The position numbers and the translations under genes were made by a program. Positions 38,015 through 45,477 of a stretch of 64,000 nt of DNA are shown here, one piece after another. The stretch's first letter is position 1. The number at the start of each line of letters is the position of its first letter. The notes beneath the pieces are model-generated. The model did not search any database and was not told the DNA's origin. It saw only the letters and a list, made by a program, of their open reading frames with translations. Source of the DNA: Candidatus Proximibacter danicus (GTDB lineage: Bacteria; Pseudomonadota; Gammaproteobacteria; Burkholderiales; Rhodocyclaceae); assembly GCA_016710885.1 (NCBI GenBank), contig JADJUC010000005.1, positions 124,001-188,000 of the forward strand, written 5' to 3'.

Positions 38015-38470
38015 ATGAGCGCCATGAGCCAGAAACTGCAGAAGGTACTTGCCCAGAGCTCATTCGCCGGCATCTACCACCTGCCGCACAGCGACTGCAA
38101 GGCGCTCAAGCAGGCCGCACTCGCGCTCGGCTACGGCTGGCTGCAGACCGATTTCGGCGACTCTCGCGAAATTGCGGCCATCCTCAAAAAGATCGGCAAG
38201 GACCTGCGCCTGCCCGACTGGTACGGCGCCAACTACGACGCGCTCGCCGACTGCCTGACCGATCTCTCGTGGAACACCGCACCCGGCTACGTGCTGCTCA
38301 TCAGCGGCGCCGACGAAATACATGCCCGAGATAGCGCCGCCTTCGACACCCTCAACGAGGTTCTTGCTGGTGTCATTGAAAACTGGCAGGAAGCAAATAT
38401 CCCGTTCTGGGTGTTCTACGACGGTCGCCCCAACGGCCTAGCCCCGCTGCCCACGCTGACGCCGCAATAA
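38015..38470 (+). CDS. barstar-family RNase inhibitor
   Basis: A 151-aa cytoplasmic protein with a C-terminal barstar domain (LPDWYGANYDALADCLTDLS, about 67-86), which in the model protein plugs the barnase active site. The N-terminus has an extra 40 residues common in proteobacterial barstars. It starts at an ATG behind GAGGAG. Its presumed partner, the RNase immediately upstream, is truncated in this sequence. Confidence 0.9.
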   Translation: MSAMSQKLQKVLAQSSFAGIYHLPHSDCKALKQAALALGYGWLQTDFGDSREIAAILKKIGKDLRLPDWYGANYDALADCLTDLSWNTAPGYVLLISGADEIHARDSAAFDTLNEVLAGVIENWQEANIPFWVFYDGRPNGLAPLPTLTPQ

Positions 38471-38478
38471 CGCCTGGC

Positions 38479-38943
38479 ATGCCCTACAAGAAGCCAGTCT
38501 CGGTACTGGTCGTCATCCACAGCCCGAACCTCGAAATCCTGCTGCTCGAACGCGCCGCCCACCCCGGCTACTGGCAATCCGTCACCGGCAGCCAGGAAGA
38601 CGATGAAGCACTGATCGAAACCGCCGTGCGCGAAGTCGGCGAGGAAACCGGCATCGCCATCAGCGCCGCCGACCTGCGTGACTGGCAGCAGATCAACACC
38701 TACGAAATCTTCCCCGAGTGGCGCCACCGTTATGCGCCCGGTGTCACGCAGAACACCGAACACGTCTTCTCGCTCGAAGTGCCGCGCGATGCAGACATTC
38801 GCACCGCGCCCGGCGAACACCTCGGCCACTGCTGGCTGCCGCTCACGGAAGCTGCCGCCAAGGTGTTTTCATGGAGTAACCGCGACGCCATCCTGCAGCT
38901 TGCCCTGCAGCCTCACCCGGACTCAGCCACACAAAGCCAGTAG
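38479..38943 (+). CDS. nudB: dihydroneopterin triphosphate diphosphatase
   Basis: Nudix hydrolase for the early folate pathway, releasing pyrophosphate from dihydroneopterin triphosphate. The Nudix box is GSQEDDEALIETAVREVGEE (about 34-53) followed by TGI. The N-terminus MPYKKPVSVLVVIHSPNLEI and the WRHRYAPGVTQNTEHVFSLE segment are typical of NudB. The 154 aa is normal. It lies 8 bases after barstar in the aspS gene cluster. Confidence 0.93.
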   Translation: MPYKKPVSVLVVIHSPNLEILLLERAAHPGYWQSVTGSQEDDEALIETAVREVGEETGIAISAADLRDWQQINTYEIFPEWRHRYAPGVTQNTEHVFSLEVPRDADIRTAPGEHLGHCWLPLTEAAAKVFSWSNRDAILQLALQPHPDSATQSQ

Positions 38944-38977
38944 CCCTCGAAGAAGGGCCAACCTGAAGGAGATCCAC

Positions 38978-39466
38978 ATGCCCCACCCCAACGCCGAACT
39001 CATTGCCCGTTTCTACGCCGCCCTTGGTGTGAAGGACGGCGACGCCATGGCGGTCTGTTACGCCGACAACGCACAGTTCAGCGACCCGGTGTTCCGCAAT
39101 CTCGACGCCAGCGCTGTGCGCGGCATGTGGCAAATGCTCTGCTCACGCGCCACCGACCTCACCGTGGAAACAAGTGGCATCGAGGCCGACGACACGCGCG
39201 GCAGGGCGCGCTGGGTTGCGACCTATACCTTCAACAAGACCGGGCGGCAGGTGCGCAACGTGATCGACGCCGAATTCGAGTTCCGCGACGGCCTGATCGT
39301 GCGCCATACCGACCGCTTCGACCTGTGGCGCTGGGCCAGCATGGCGCTTGGCCTTAAGGGAACGCTGCTCGGGTGGACGCCGCTGGTACAGAACGCCATC
39401 TGCAAGGAAGCGATGCGCGGGCTGGAAGGGTTTCGACGCAAGCAGGCCGAGAATAGAGCGAATTGA
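38978..39466 (+). CDS. SnoaL/NTF2-like protein
   Basis: A 162-aa protein of the nuclear-transport-factor-2-like fold: MPHPNAELIARFYAALGVKD, then MAVCYADNAQFSDPVF, with the usual alpha-plus-beta cone pattern and a hydrophobic C-terminal helix. Such proteins bind or isomerise small ligands, but no specific activity can be assigned. AAGGAG precedes the ATG. It is the last gene of the aspS cluster, followed by a REP-like palindrome. Confidence 0.75.
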   Translation: MPHPNAELIARFYAALGVKDGDAMAVCYADNAQFSDPVFRNLDASAVRGMWQMLCSRATDLTVETSGIEADDTRGRARWVATYTFNKTGRQVRNVIDAEFEFRDGLIVRHTDRFDLWRWASMALGLKGTLLGWTPLVQNAICKEAMRGLEGFRRKQAENRAN

Positions 39467-39469
39467 AAA

Positions 39470-39501
39470 TACTGGATTCCGGCGTTCGCCGGAATGACGA
39501 C
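39470..39501. repeat. REP-like palindrome
   Basis: The core ATTCCGGCG-TT-CGCCGGAAT (39476-39495) is a perfect palindrome between convergent genes, of the same family as the element at 15587-15720. Confidence 0.75.
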
Positions 39502-39518
39502 AGACTGCCGCTGCCGAC

Positions 39519-40334
39519 CTAATCCACGACCGCGCGGTAGCCGAGCACGACGCCGTCGCGCTGCAGTTCATGCAGCACCTGCAATCCGAACCCCTTGAAG
39601 GCCGCGCGGTCGGCATAGCCGAGTTCTGCCGCTAGTTGCGCCAACGCTTCATCCGCCGGCCGGTCGCCGGCCTGCAACAGCGCGATCAGCCGCGCGGTGA
39701 TCGGGTTGATCTGCATGAAGCGCACCGCATCGTCCGCGTCGCGGTAGACCAGCAACTGCACCGGCGCCGGCTTGCGCGGCCGGTAGTCGGGGCCGATGCG
39801 CTGCACCGGCCAGTCGTAGGCGAGCAGCAGCATGGCCAGGTTGAGCACGGCAATGCCGTCGGCCACATCGGTTTCCGGATCACAGGCAGGCAAATCCACC
39901 CCCAACTCCACCACCATCGTATCCACCGCCAGTTCCGCCCATTCGTAATGCAGCAGCGACGCAAGCCACGCGGGGTAGCCGGCCGGCGCTTCGCTCTGGA
40001 ACCAGGTCAGGAATTCGAGCGGAATCTCGCGGAAGTACGGTGTTTCGCCAACGTGCGTGGCGATGAAACGACGCATCAGCGCCCCCCATCGCTTCTCGCC
40101 CAGCGTCTGCCGCGCTACCGGGAAGCAGGTGTTCAGGAAACCGGCAATGTTGTTGTGCACCAGCTCGACATAGACCGCCATGCGCCGTGCCGGTGTGCCG
40201 GACGGGCGCGGGCTTTGCCGCGGGGCGCGCAGGTGGGCGCCGAAGCTGCGCTGGAAGTCAGCCAGGTTCGCAGCCGGGTTCGCATCCAACTTCGCCGCCA
40301 GATTCGCGGCGAGAGGCGAAGAACGCTCAGACAT
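39519..40334 (-). CDS. HvfC/BufC-type RiPP maturation protein (DUF2063)
   Basis: About 271 aa. The N-terminal DUF2063 domain (LADFQRSFGAHLRAP, then RMAVYVELVHNNIAGFLNTC) resembles MbnC/BufC, the partner that recognises the precursor leader and assists the DUF692 enzyme. A second helical domain follows. Start chosen at MSERSS; it overlaps the DUF692 gene by 8 bases. It is the last gene of the sigma / anti-sigma / precursor / DUF692 / DUF2063 operon. I saw no DoxX-like HvfD gene downstream. Confidence 0.85.
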   Translation of the reverse strand: MSERSSPLAANLAAKLDANPAANLADFQRSFGAHLRAPRQSPRPSGTPARRMAVYVELVHNNIAGFLNTCFPVARQTLGEKRWGALMRRFIATHVGETPYFREIPLEFLTWFQSEAPAGYPAWLASLLHYEWAELAVDTMVVELGVDLPACDPETDVADGIAVLNLAMLLLAYDWPVQRIGPDYRPRKPAPVQLLVYRDADDAVRFMQINPITARLIALLQAGDRPADEALAQLAAELGYADRAAFKGFGLQVLHELQRDGVVLGYRAVVD

Positions 40335-41178
40335 GCGCCAACTCCTTCGTCGCCGATCCGGCCCGCGCCAGCGTCGCACTGATGCGCGCCACTTCCTCAA
40401 CCAGCTCCGCCAGCGGCGGGATGTTGAAGTCGCGTTCAAGGCAGGTCGGCTTGGGCCCTGTCAGCCGGCAGACCTGCTCGAAAAGCGCCCACACCGGGTC
40501 GATCACCTCGGCACCGTGGGTGTCGATGACCAACCCGTCCGGCTCCACATAGTGGCCGGCCATGTGCATGTACACCACCCGCTCCAGCGGCAGCTCGCGG
40601 ATGAAGGCGAGCGCGTCGAAGCCATGGTTGCGGCTGTTCACATAGACGTTGTTCACGTCGAGGTGCAGGTCGCAGTCGGCCTCCTCCAGCACGGCGCGGA
40701 TGAAACCGGCTTCGGAAAGCTCGGCCCCCGGCGGGGCCACGTAGTACGAGGCATTCTCGATGGCTATGCGCCGGCCAAGCATGTCCTGCACCTGCCGGAT
40801 GCGTGCCGCCGTATGGCGCACGGCCTCGCCGGTGCAGGGGATGGGAAACAGGTCGTAGAGCAGGCCGTCATCGCCGCACCACGAGAGGTGCTCGGTGTAG
40901 AGGCCGATGCCGTGCTCGCGCATGAAGGCGCCAACCGCCGTCACCAGTTCGATATCGAGCGGGCGCAGCCCGCCGAGGTTGAGCGAGAGGCCGTGGCAGA
41001 CGAAGGGATGGCGTTCGGTGAAAGTGCGTAGTTGCTTCGCTGAACGCCCACCCATGCGAATCCAGTTTTCCGGTGCCAGTTCAAAGAAACGAATGGCATC
41101 CGGCACGCCGGCCTCAAGCTCGGAAATCAGTTCGCGCCGGAAACCCAGCCCGGCACCTTCGGGGTAGCGATGTTGCAT
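40327..41178 (-). CDS. HvfB/BufB-type multinuclear iron enzyme (DUF692)
   Basis: A 283-aa DUF692 (MbnB/TglH-related) TIM-barrel oxygenase that, with its DUF2063 partner, modifies cysteines of a RiPP precursor. Metal-ligand regions are visible: CHGLSLNLGG, LYTEHLSWCGDD, AIENASYYVAPPG, LHLDVNNVYVNSRNHG and VYMHMAGHYVEPDG. The ATG at 41178 gives the family N-terminus (GAGLGFRRELISELE). It lies between the precursor and the DUF2063 gene, the conserved order hvfA-hvfB-hvfC. Confidence 0.9.
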   Translation of the reverse strand: MQHRYPEGAGLGFRRELISELEAGVPDAIRFFELAPENWIRMGGRSAKQLRTFTERHPFVCHGLSLNLGGLRPLDIELVTAVGAFMREHGIGLYTEHLSWCGDDGLLYDLFPIPCTGEAVRHTAARIRQVQDMLGRRIAIENASYYVAPPGAELSEAGFIRAVLEEADCDLHLDVNNVYVNSRNHGFDALAFIRELPLERVVYMHMAGHYVEPDGLVIDTHGAEVIDPVWALFEQVCRLTGPKPTCLERDFNIPPLAELVEEVARISATLARAGSATKELAHV

Positions 41179-41241
41179 GTGCAGTCTCGGATAGCAGGCT
41201 GACCGCATCGCATGCCGCGTGCGGCCAGCTGGGCCATCAAG

Positions 41242-41517
41242 TTACTTCTTGGCGCCGCAGGAACCCTCTTTCTTCTTGTCGCCGCCGCAGGCGCCTTCCT
41301 TTTTCTTGTCAGCGGTTTTCTTCTCGTCAGCCGCCTTTTTATCGGCGCCGCACTTGGCTTCACCGCACTTGCCGTCTGCCTTTTTGTCGGAAGCCTGGGC
41401 CAGTTGATAACCGGACTCCAGCTTGCCGACCTTGAACGGATTTTCGCCGGCAAAAGCGAGCGGCGAAAGTGCAACGGAGGCTGCTGCAAAGGCGCCGAGG
41501 ATGATTTTCTTTTCCAT
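41242..41517 (-). CDS. HvfA/BufA2-type RiPP metallophore precursor
   Basis: A 91-aa precursor with a signal peptide (IILGAFAAASVALSPLAFA, cleavage near 23) and a Lys/Asp/Glu/Ala-rich core containing four Cys-Gly motifs: C51 (DGKCG), C56 (EAKCG), C77 (EGACG) and C86 (EGSCG). HvfA/bufferin proteins have cysteines in such motifs converted to copper-binding heterocycles by DUF692/DUF2063 pairs, and act in periplasmic copper sequestration. GGAG precedes the ATG. The four motifs form two pairs separated by a 15-residue charged spacer. Confidence 0.88.
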   Translation of the reverse strand: MEKKIILGAFAAASVALSPLAFAGENPFKVGKLESGYQLAQASDKKADGKCGEAKCGADKKAADEKKTADKKKEGACGGDKKKEGSCGAKK

Positions 41518-41573
41518 GATGAAACTCCAGTCTCTGTTTGGGTTGAGGTTCGTTTTTTGGGCACTCTCCGGAC

Positions 41574-41747
41574 TTAAGGCCCCGGAAAGCGCCGCAGGGC
41601 CTGGCGCAGAAAATCCATCTGCGCTTCAAACCTGCGACAGGCGCCGCACATCATCAGGTGTACCCGCACTGCGATTCGTTCGATGAAGGAAAGGTTCCGA
41701 TCCTGTCCTTCGCTCACCAGGCGGTGAACTTCTTTGCAGGTCTTCAT
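41574..41747 (-). CDS. zinc-finger anti-sigma factor
   Basis: A 57-aa protein with the zf-HC2 pattern: MKTCKEVHRLVSEGQDR, then HLMMCGACRRFEAQ, giving Cys, His and a CxxC for zinc binding. It has no membrane helix, so it is a soluble anti-sigma factor. AGGAG precedes the ATG, which overlaps the sigma-factor stop as ATGA, so the two are made together. It probably holds the ECF factor until a metal or thiol signal releases it (inference). Confidence 0.85.
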   Translation of the reverse strand: MKTCKEVHRLVSEGQDRNLSFIERIAVRVHLMMCGACRRFEAQMDFLRQALRRFPGP

Positions 41748-42316
41748 TCCGCTCCTACTCCTTCGCTGAACCACTTCAGTTGCAGGCACTCCCGAAGGCG
41801 CATTCGCGCCCTGTACAGCACCACCCAGCAATTAGACGTACTGATCGCCAACTCCTTACAGATTTCTTCAGTTTCCATTTCAAGAATTTCACGCATGGTA
41901 AAAACCCGGGCCAGATTTTCCGGCAGCGCGTTCATGCACAGCTCCATCACGTCGTAAAAACGGCTCTGTTGCAGGGCCGCTTCCGGGTTGCCCCAGTTGG
42001 AGGGTTTCTCCTGCCAGTGGCCATCGGCCTGGAACAGGGCGTCGAAATCCTCCGCCTCGCTATCGCCCACTTGCGGTAGCGGCGCCTCGCGGCTGCGCTG
42101 GCGGATGCGGTCAACGATCTTGTTCTTGAGGATGGCGACCAGCCAGGTCTTGAGCTGGGCACGGCCAGAAAACTTCTCGCGGCCCTGCAGCGCGGCCAGC
42201 ATCGTGTCCTGAACCACGTCCTCGGCCGACTGCTCGTCGCGCAGTTGCAGCACGGCAAAGCGCATCAGCGTCGGGCGCAGGCGGTTGAGTTCAGCGTTGA
42301 AATCTGGATCGGCCAT
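41744..42316 (-). CDS. ECF-family RNA polymerase sigma factor
   Basis: A 190-aa sigma-70-family factor of ECF type. Region 2 is LMRFAVLQLRDEQSAEDVVQ followed by LKTWLVAILKNKIVDRIRQ, and region 4 is MREILEMETEEICKELAIST with a recognition helix. An insertion of about 30 residues links them (PLPQVGDSEAEDFDALFQAD). Start chosen at MADPDF; the ribosome binding site is weak. It leads the hvf operon and is divergent from hsp20 in a 96-base spacer. Autoregulation is expected but I could not identify its recognition motif. Confidence 0.9.
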   Translation of the reverse strand: MADPDFNAELNRLRPTLMRFAVLQLRDEQSAEDVVQDTMLAALQGREKFSGRAQLKTWLVAILKNKIVDRIRQRSREAPLPQVGDSEAEDFDALFQADGHWQEKPSNWGNPEAALQQSRFYDVMELCMNALPENLARVFTMREILEMETEEICKELAISTSNCWVVLYRARMRLRECLQLKWFSEGVGAE

Positions 42317-42334
42317 CAAGGGCTTTCGGTGGAC

Positions 42335-42362
42335 TTGAAATGCGGAAAGCCTACCCCATTTC
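42335..42362 (+). promoter_or_regulatory. sigma-32 heat-shock promoter of hsp20
   Basis: CTTGAAA (42335-42341), 13-base spacer, CCCCATTT (42355-42362): a near-perfect match to the sigma-32 consensus. The predicted start is near 42369, about 44 bases before the hsp20 ATG. Confidence 0.85.
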
Positions 42363-42412
42363 GTTGACAAGACAAGCAGCACCCTTTCAACATCACTGAT
42401 GAGGAGAAACGT

Positions 42413-42844
42413 ATGAGCAACATTCTGCGCCGCGACCCGTTCGATGACCTGTTCCGCGGCTTCTTCGTCCGCCCGGTCGAGCTTGGCAATACCGGCAGCC
42501 TGGCCAATGCCCCGGAAACGCCCTCCATCCGCATGGATGTGAAGGAAAACCCCGATGCCTTTCTAGTGCACGCCGAACTGCCGGGGGTGAAGAAGAAGGA
42601 CATCCACGTCACCATCGATGGCAACCTGGTATCACTTAGCGCTGAGATGAAACAGGAGAAGGAGGTGAAGGACGGCGAACGCGTGCTCCGCGCCGAACGC
42701 TACTACGGCAAGGTTTCCCGCTCCTTTCAGCTGGCCCAGGACATTGACGATGGCAAGGCGGCCGCTAAATTCAGCGACGGGGTACTTGAACTGACCCTGC
42801 CCAAGCGGACGGCCTCAGCCAGCAAGCGGCTCGCCATCGATTGA
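42413..42844 (+). CDS. Hsp20 / alpha-crystallin small heat-shock protein
   Basis: A 143-aa holdase chaperone. The alpha-crystallin domain spans about 40-130, with VHAELPGVKKKDIHVTIDGN, GKVSRSFQLAQDID and the closing GVLELTLPKR motif, followed by a short C-terminal tail. GAGGAG precedes the ATG. The sigma-32 promoter upstream agrees with heat-shock control. It is divergent from the ECF operon, so both share one intergenic region. Confidence 0.95.
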   Translation: MSNILRRDPFDDLFRGFFVRPVELGNTGSLANAPETPSIRMDVKENPDAFLVHAELPGVKKKDIHVTIDGNLVSLSAEMKQEKEVKDGERVLRAERYYGKVSRSFQLAQDIDDGKAAAKFSDGVLELTLPKRTASASKRLAID

Positions 42845-42875
42845 GCTTGCGCGCACCCTCCTTGCAAGCTCCTCC

Positions 42876-42904
42876 GGCCGAAGCTGCGATGCTCCGGCCT
42901 TTTT
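42876..42904 (+). terminator. terminator after hsp20
   Basis: GGCCGAAGC / GCTCCGGCC stem with one G-U pair and a 6-base loop, followed by five T. Confidence 0.75.
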
Positions 42905-42980
42905 GTCCTGCAACGCGGAGGATGACAAATGCGCACTTGGCGGTATCATTAGCCCATATCAATAGGGGAGGCTTGCTGCC

Positions 42981-43580
42981 ATGAACACTTTCCGCCAGAA
43001 CGCAATTCTGCTTGTCTTCGGCCTCAGCCTCGCCGCCCTGCCTGGCGTGGGCGAAGCGGCCCGGGTCGGGAAGAAATCATCCTCCACGAAGTCATCGAGT
43101 TCCTCCAGCCCGGCCAAGAAGGTCGATGAGGAGGAGAAGAAATCGGGGAGCGGCGGCGTCACTATCAACACCAGCCGCAGCGTCGGCAGTTCGTCATCTG
43201 CGGCGCAGCCTTCGTCGGGTACTGCAGTTGCGGCTGGCGTCGCCGCCGGCGCCATGGCTGGCGCGGCCTTGGCCGCCCCAAAACCGGGCGTCACCAGCGC
43301 GACCTCGCCGGAAGAGCAGAAGCGTCAGGAAGAAGCAGCAGCCGTGCGAGACAAGGCAGCGCAGGAAAAGATACTGAAGGAGCGCGAAGAAGAGCGCCGC
43401 CTTGCCGAGATTGCCGCAGCCGAAGAGGAAAAGCGGAAAGCGGCGGAAGAGGCTGCCGCCAAGCGCCTTGCCGCCGCCAACGCAGCCGCGGAAGCCAAGC
43501 GCGAACGCGAACGCAAGTGCCAGATCCGGCCAGTGATGACCGACGCCGAAATCAAGGCCTGCAAGGAAGCCTGGCGCTGA
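42981..43580 (+). CDS. secreted low-complexity coiled-coil protein, unknown
   Basis: I do not recognise this 199-aa protein. It has a signal peptide (ILLVFGLSLAALPGVGEA), a Ser/Lys-rich segment (residues 31-52), a Gly/Ala hydrophobic stretch (VAAGVAAGAMAGAALAAP, about 83-100) that could span or associate with a membrane, and a long Glu/Lys/Ala helix (about 108-180). It ends with two cysteines in KCQIRPVMTDAEIKACKEAW. A periplasmic location is likely. Confidence 0.7.
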   Translation: MNTFRQNAILLVFGLSLAALPGVGEAARVGKKSSSTKSSSSSSPAKKVDEEEKKSGSGGVTINTSRSVGSSSSAAQPSSGTAVAAGVAAGAMAGAALAAPKPGVTSATSPEEQKRQEEAAAVRDKAAQEKILKEREEERRLAEIAAAEEEKRKAAEEAAAKRLAAANAAAEAKRERERKCQIRPVMTDAEIKACKEAWR

Positions 43581-43600
43581 GCCGGCCTGAACTTCAAGCC

Positions 43601-43628
43601 AAGCCGGAGGCCCTGCCTCCGGCTTTTT
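43601..43628 (+). terminator. terminator before argB
   Basis: AAGCCGGAGG-CCCTG-CCTCCGGCTT hairpin followed by five T. Confidence 0.9.
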
Positions 43629-43687
43629 ATTTGGCGCACCGCCACCCCGACGGTTAAAATTCGCCGGTCTTTTCAAGGAACCCAGCC

Positions 43688-44587
43688 ATGACTGCCGCCA
43701 CCCACACCGCCCAGCTCACCCCCGCGCAGGAAGCCGGCATCCTTGCCGAAGCGCTGCCTTACATCAAGCGCTTTCACGGCAAGACCATCGTCGTCAAATA
43801 CGGCGGCAACGCCATGACCGACGAGCATCTGAAGCAGTGCTTCGCACGCGACGTGGTGCTCTTGAAGCTGGTCGGCATGAACGTGGTGGTGGTGCACGGC
43901 GGCGGCCCGCAGATCGAGAACATGCTGACCCGCGTCGGCAAGAAGGGCGAGTTCATCCAGGGCATGCGCGTCACCGATGCCGAGACCATGGAAGTGGTCG
44001 AGATGGTGCTCGGCGGCCAGGTGAACAAGGATGTGGTCAACCTGATCAACCAGGCCGGCGGCAAGGCTGTCGGCCTGACCGGCAAGGACGGCAACTTCAT
44101 CCGCGCCAAGAAACTGCTGCTGCCAAACAAGGACAACCCGGAGGATCTGATCGACGTCGGCGCTGTCGGCGACATCACCCAGATCGACCCCGCGCTCGTT
44201 GGCCACTTGGAGGGCGGCGGCTTCATCCCGGTGATTGCGCCGATCGGTGTCGGCAAGGATGGCGAGACCTACAACATCAACGCCGACGTCGTCGCCGGCA
44301 AGATCGCCGAAGTGCTCAAGGCCGAAAAGCTGGTGCTGCTGACCAACACCCCCGGGGTGCTCGACGAGGCCGGTAACCTGATCACCGGCATCACCCCCAA
44401 GCAGATCGACGACATGGTCGAGGATGGCACCCTCTCCGGCGGCATGCTGCCGAAGATCGGCTCGGCGCTGGATGCGGCGAAGAACGGCGTAAAGAGCGTG
44501 CACATCATCGACGGCCGCGTTGAACACGCGCTGCTGCTGGAGATTCTCACCGACCACGGCGTCGGCACCATGATCAAGAGCCATTGA
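43688..44587 (+). CDS. argB: acetylglutamate kinase
   Basis: Second step of arginine synthesis, phosphorylating N-acetylglutamate. The 299-aa protein has the amino-acid-kinase motifs VVKYGGNAM (about 35), VVVVHGGGPQIENML (about 66) and LTGKDGNFIRAKKL, plus the C-terminal SGGMLPKIGSALDAAKNGV region. The long N-terminal helix suggests the arginine-inhibited hexameric class (inference). It heads the argB / 5'-nucleotidase / slmA group. Confidence 0.97.
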   Translation: MTAATHTAQLTPAQEAGILAEALPYIKRFHGKTIVVKYGGNAMTDEHLKQCFARDVVLLKLVGMNVVVVHGGGPQIENMLTRVGKKGEFIQGMRVTDAETMEVVEMVLGGQVNKDVVNLINQAGGKAVGLTGKDGNFIRAKKLLLPNKDNPEDLIDVGAVGDITQIDPALVGHLEGGGFIPVIAPIGVGKDGETYNINADVVAGKIAEVLKAEKLVLLTNTPGVLDEAGNLITGITPKQIDDMVEDGTLSGGMLPKIGSALDAAKNGVKSVHIIDGRVEHALLLEILTDHGVGTMIKSH

Positions 44588-44794
44588 ACGCCGCCAGTAA
44601 AAAAACCAAACCCCAAACACAAAAAAAAAAAAAGGGAGAAAAAAGAGAAAAAAAAAAAGTAAAAAGGGGGGGGGGGGGGGGGGGGGGGGGGGGGAGGTTA
44701 AAGGGGCGGGGCTTGGCGCGTTTTGCACGATTTTTCGGACATGCCCTGTTGGTCAGGGCTGCAGGCACGAAACAGGGTTGGCGGAATTTGCACG
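44588..44794. repeat. low-complexity A-rich tract and G29 run between argB and the 5'-nucleotidase gene
   Basis: Right after argB comes an A-rich stretch (about 44600-44665) leading into 29 consecutive G at 44666-44694, then ordinary sequence. The latter contains two imperfect copies of TTGCACGAT (44722-44730 and 44787-44795) and a GCCCTG-TTGGT-CAGGGC hairpin (44743-44759). Nothing here looks like a gene. An assembly artefact is plausible. Confidence 0.6.
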
Positions 44795-45436
44795 ATGCCC
44801 GCTGAACGCACCTGGCTGTTCGATCTGGACAACACGCTGCACAACGCCAGCCCGCATATCTTTCCGCAGATCAACCGCTCGATGCGCGAGTACATCGAGC
44901 GCCACCTCGGCGTCGATGAACACGAGGCAACGCGCATCCGGCAGACCTACTGGGACCGCTACGGCGCCACGCTGACCGGTCTGATGCGCCACCACGGCAC
45001 CGACCCCCGCCATTTTCTGTGGGAAACACACCAGTTCGACGACCTGCCGCGCATGGTCGTCTTCGAACGCGGGCTGAAGGCCATGCTGGCCCGGCTGCCG
45101 GGGCGCAAGATCATCTTCTCCAACGCCCCGCGCCATTACACCGACGCCATCCTGCGCCTCGCCGACATCCGCCATGAATTCGCTGCGGTCTACTCGATCG
45201 AGCAGTTACGCTTCAAACCGAAACCGGCTGTCAGCGGCTTCCTGCGCATCCTGCAGCGAGAAAAGCTTGAAGCTAAAAATTGCATCATGGTCGAGGACAG
45301 CCTGGCCAACCTCGTCACCGCCAGAAAGCTCGGCATGAAAACCGTGTGGGTGAGTGCCGGCTTACGCCGTTCGGTGCATGTAGACGTGCGATTGAAAAAC
45401 GTAACCCACTTGCCGCAATATCTCGGCCGGCTATAA
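44795..45436 (+). CDS. HAD-family pyrimidine 5'-nucleotidase
   Basis: A 213-aa HAD hydrolase with motif I FDLDNTLHNA (residues 9-18), motif II IIFSNAPRHY, the conserved Lys in RFKPKPAVSG and motif III MVEDSLANLVTA. It belongs to the group annotated as pyrimidine 5'-nucleotidase, which dephosphorylates UMP/CMP-type nucleotides. Its location between argB and slmA is conserved in betaproteobacteria. The ATG has no strong ribosome binding site, and the sequence just upstream is disturbed. Confidence 0.88.
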   Translation: MPAERTWLFDLDNTLHNASPHIFPQINRSMREYIERHLGVDEHEATRIRQTYWDRYGATLTGLMRHHGTDPRHFLWETHQFDDLPRMVVFERGLKAMLARLPGRKIIFSNAPRHYTDAILRLADIRHEFAAVYSIEQLRFKPKPAVSGFLRILQREKLEAKNCIMVEDSLANLVTARKLGMKTVWVSAGLRRSVHVDVRLKNVTHLPQYLGRL

Positions 45437-45477
45437 TCGCCGGCATTCAGGCATTCATAAAAAGGGAGCGAGACAAC

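Noticed and set aside
44666..44694. G29 run as a functional G-quadruplex or regulatory element
   Set aside because: Flanking A-rich low-complexity sequence and a disrupted conserved cluster make an artefact more likely.
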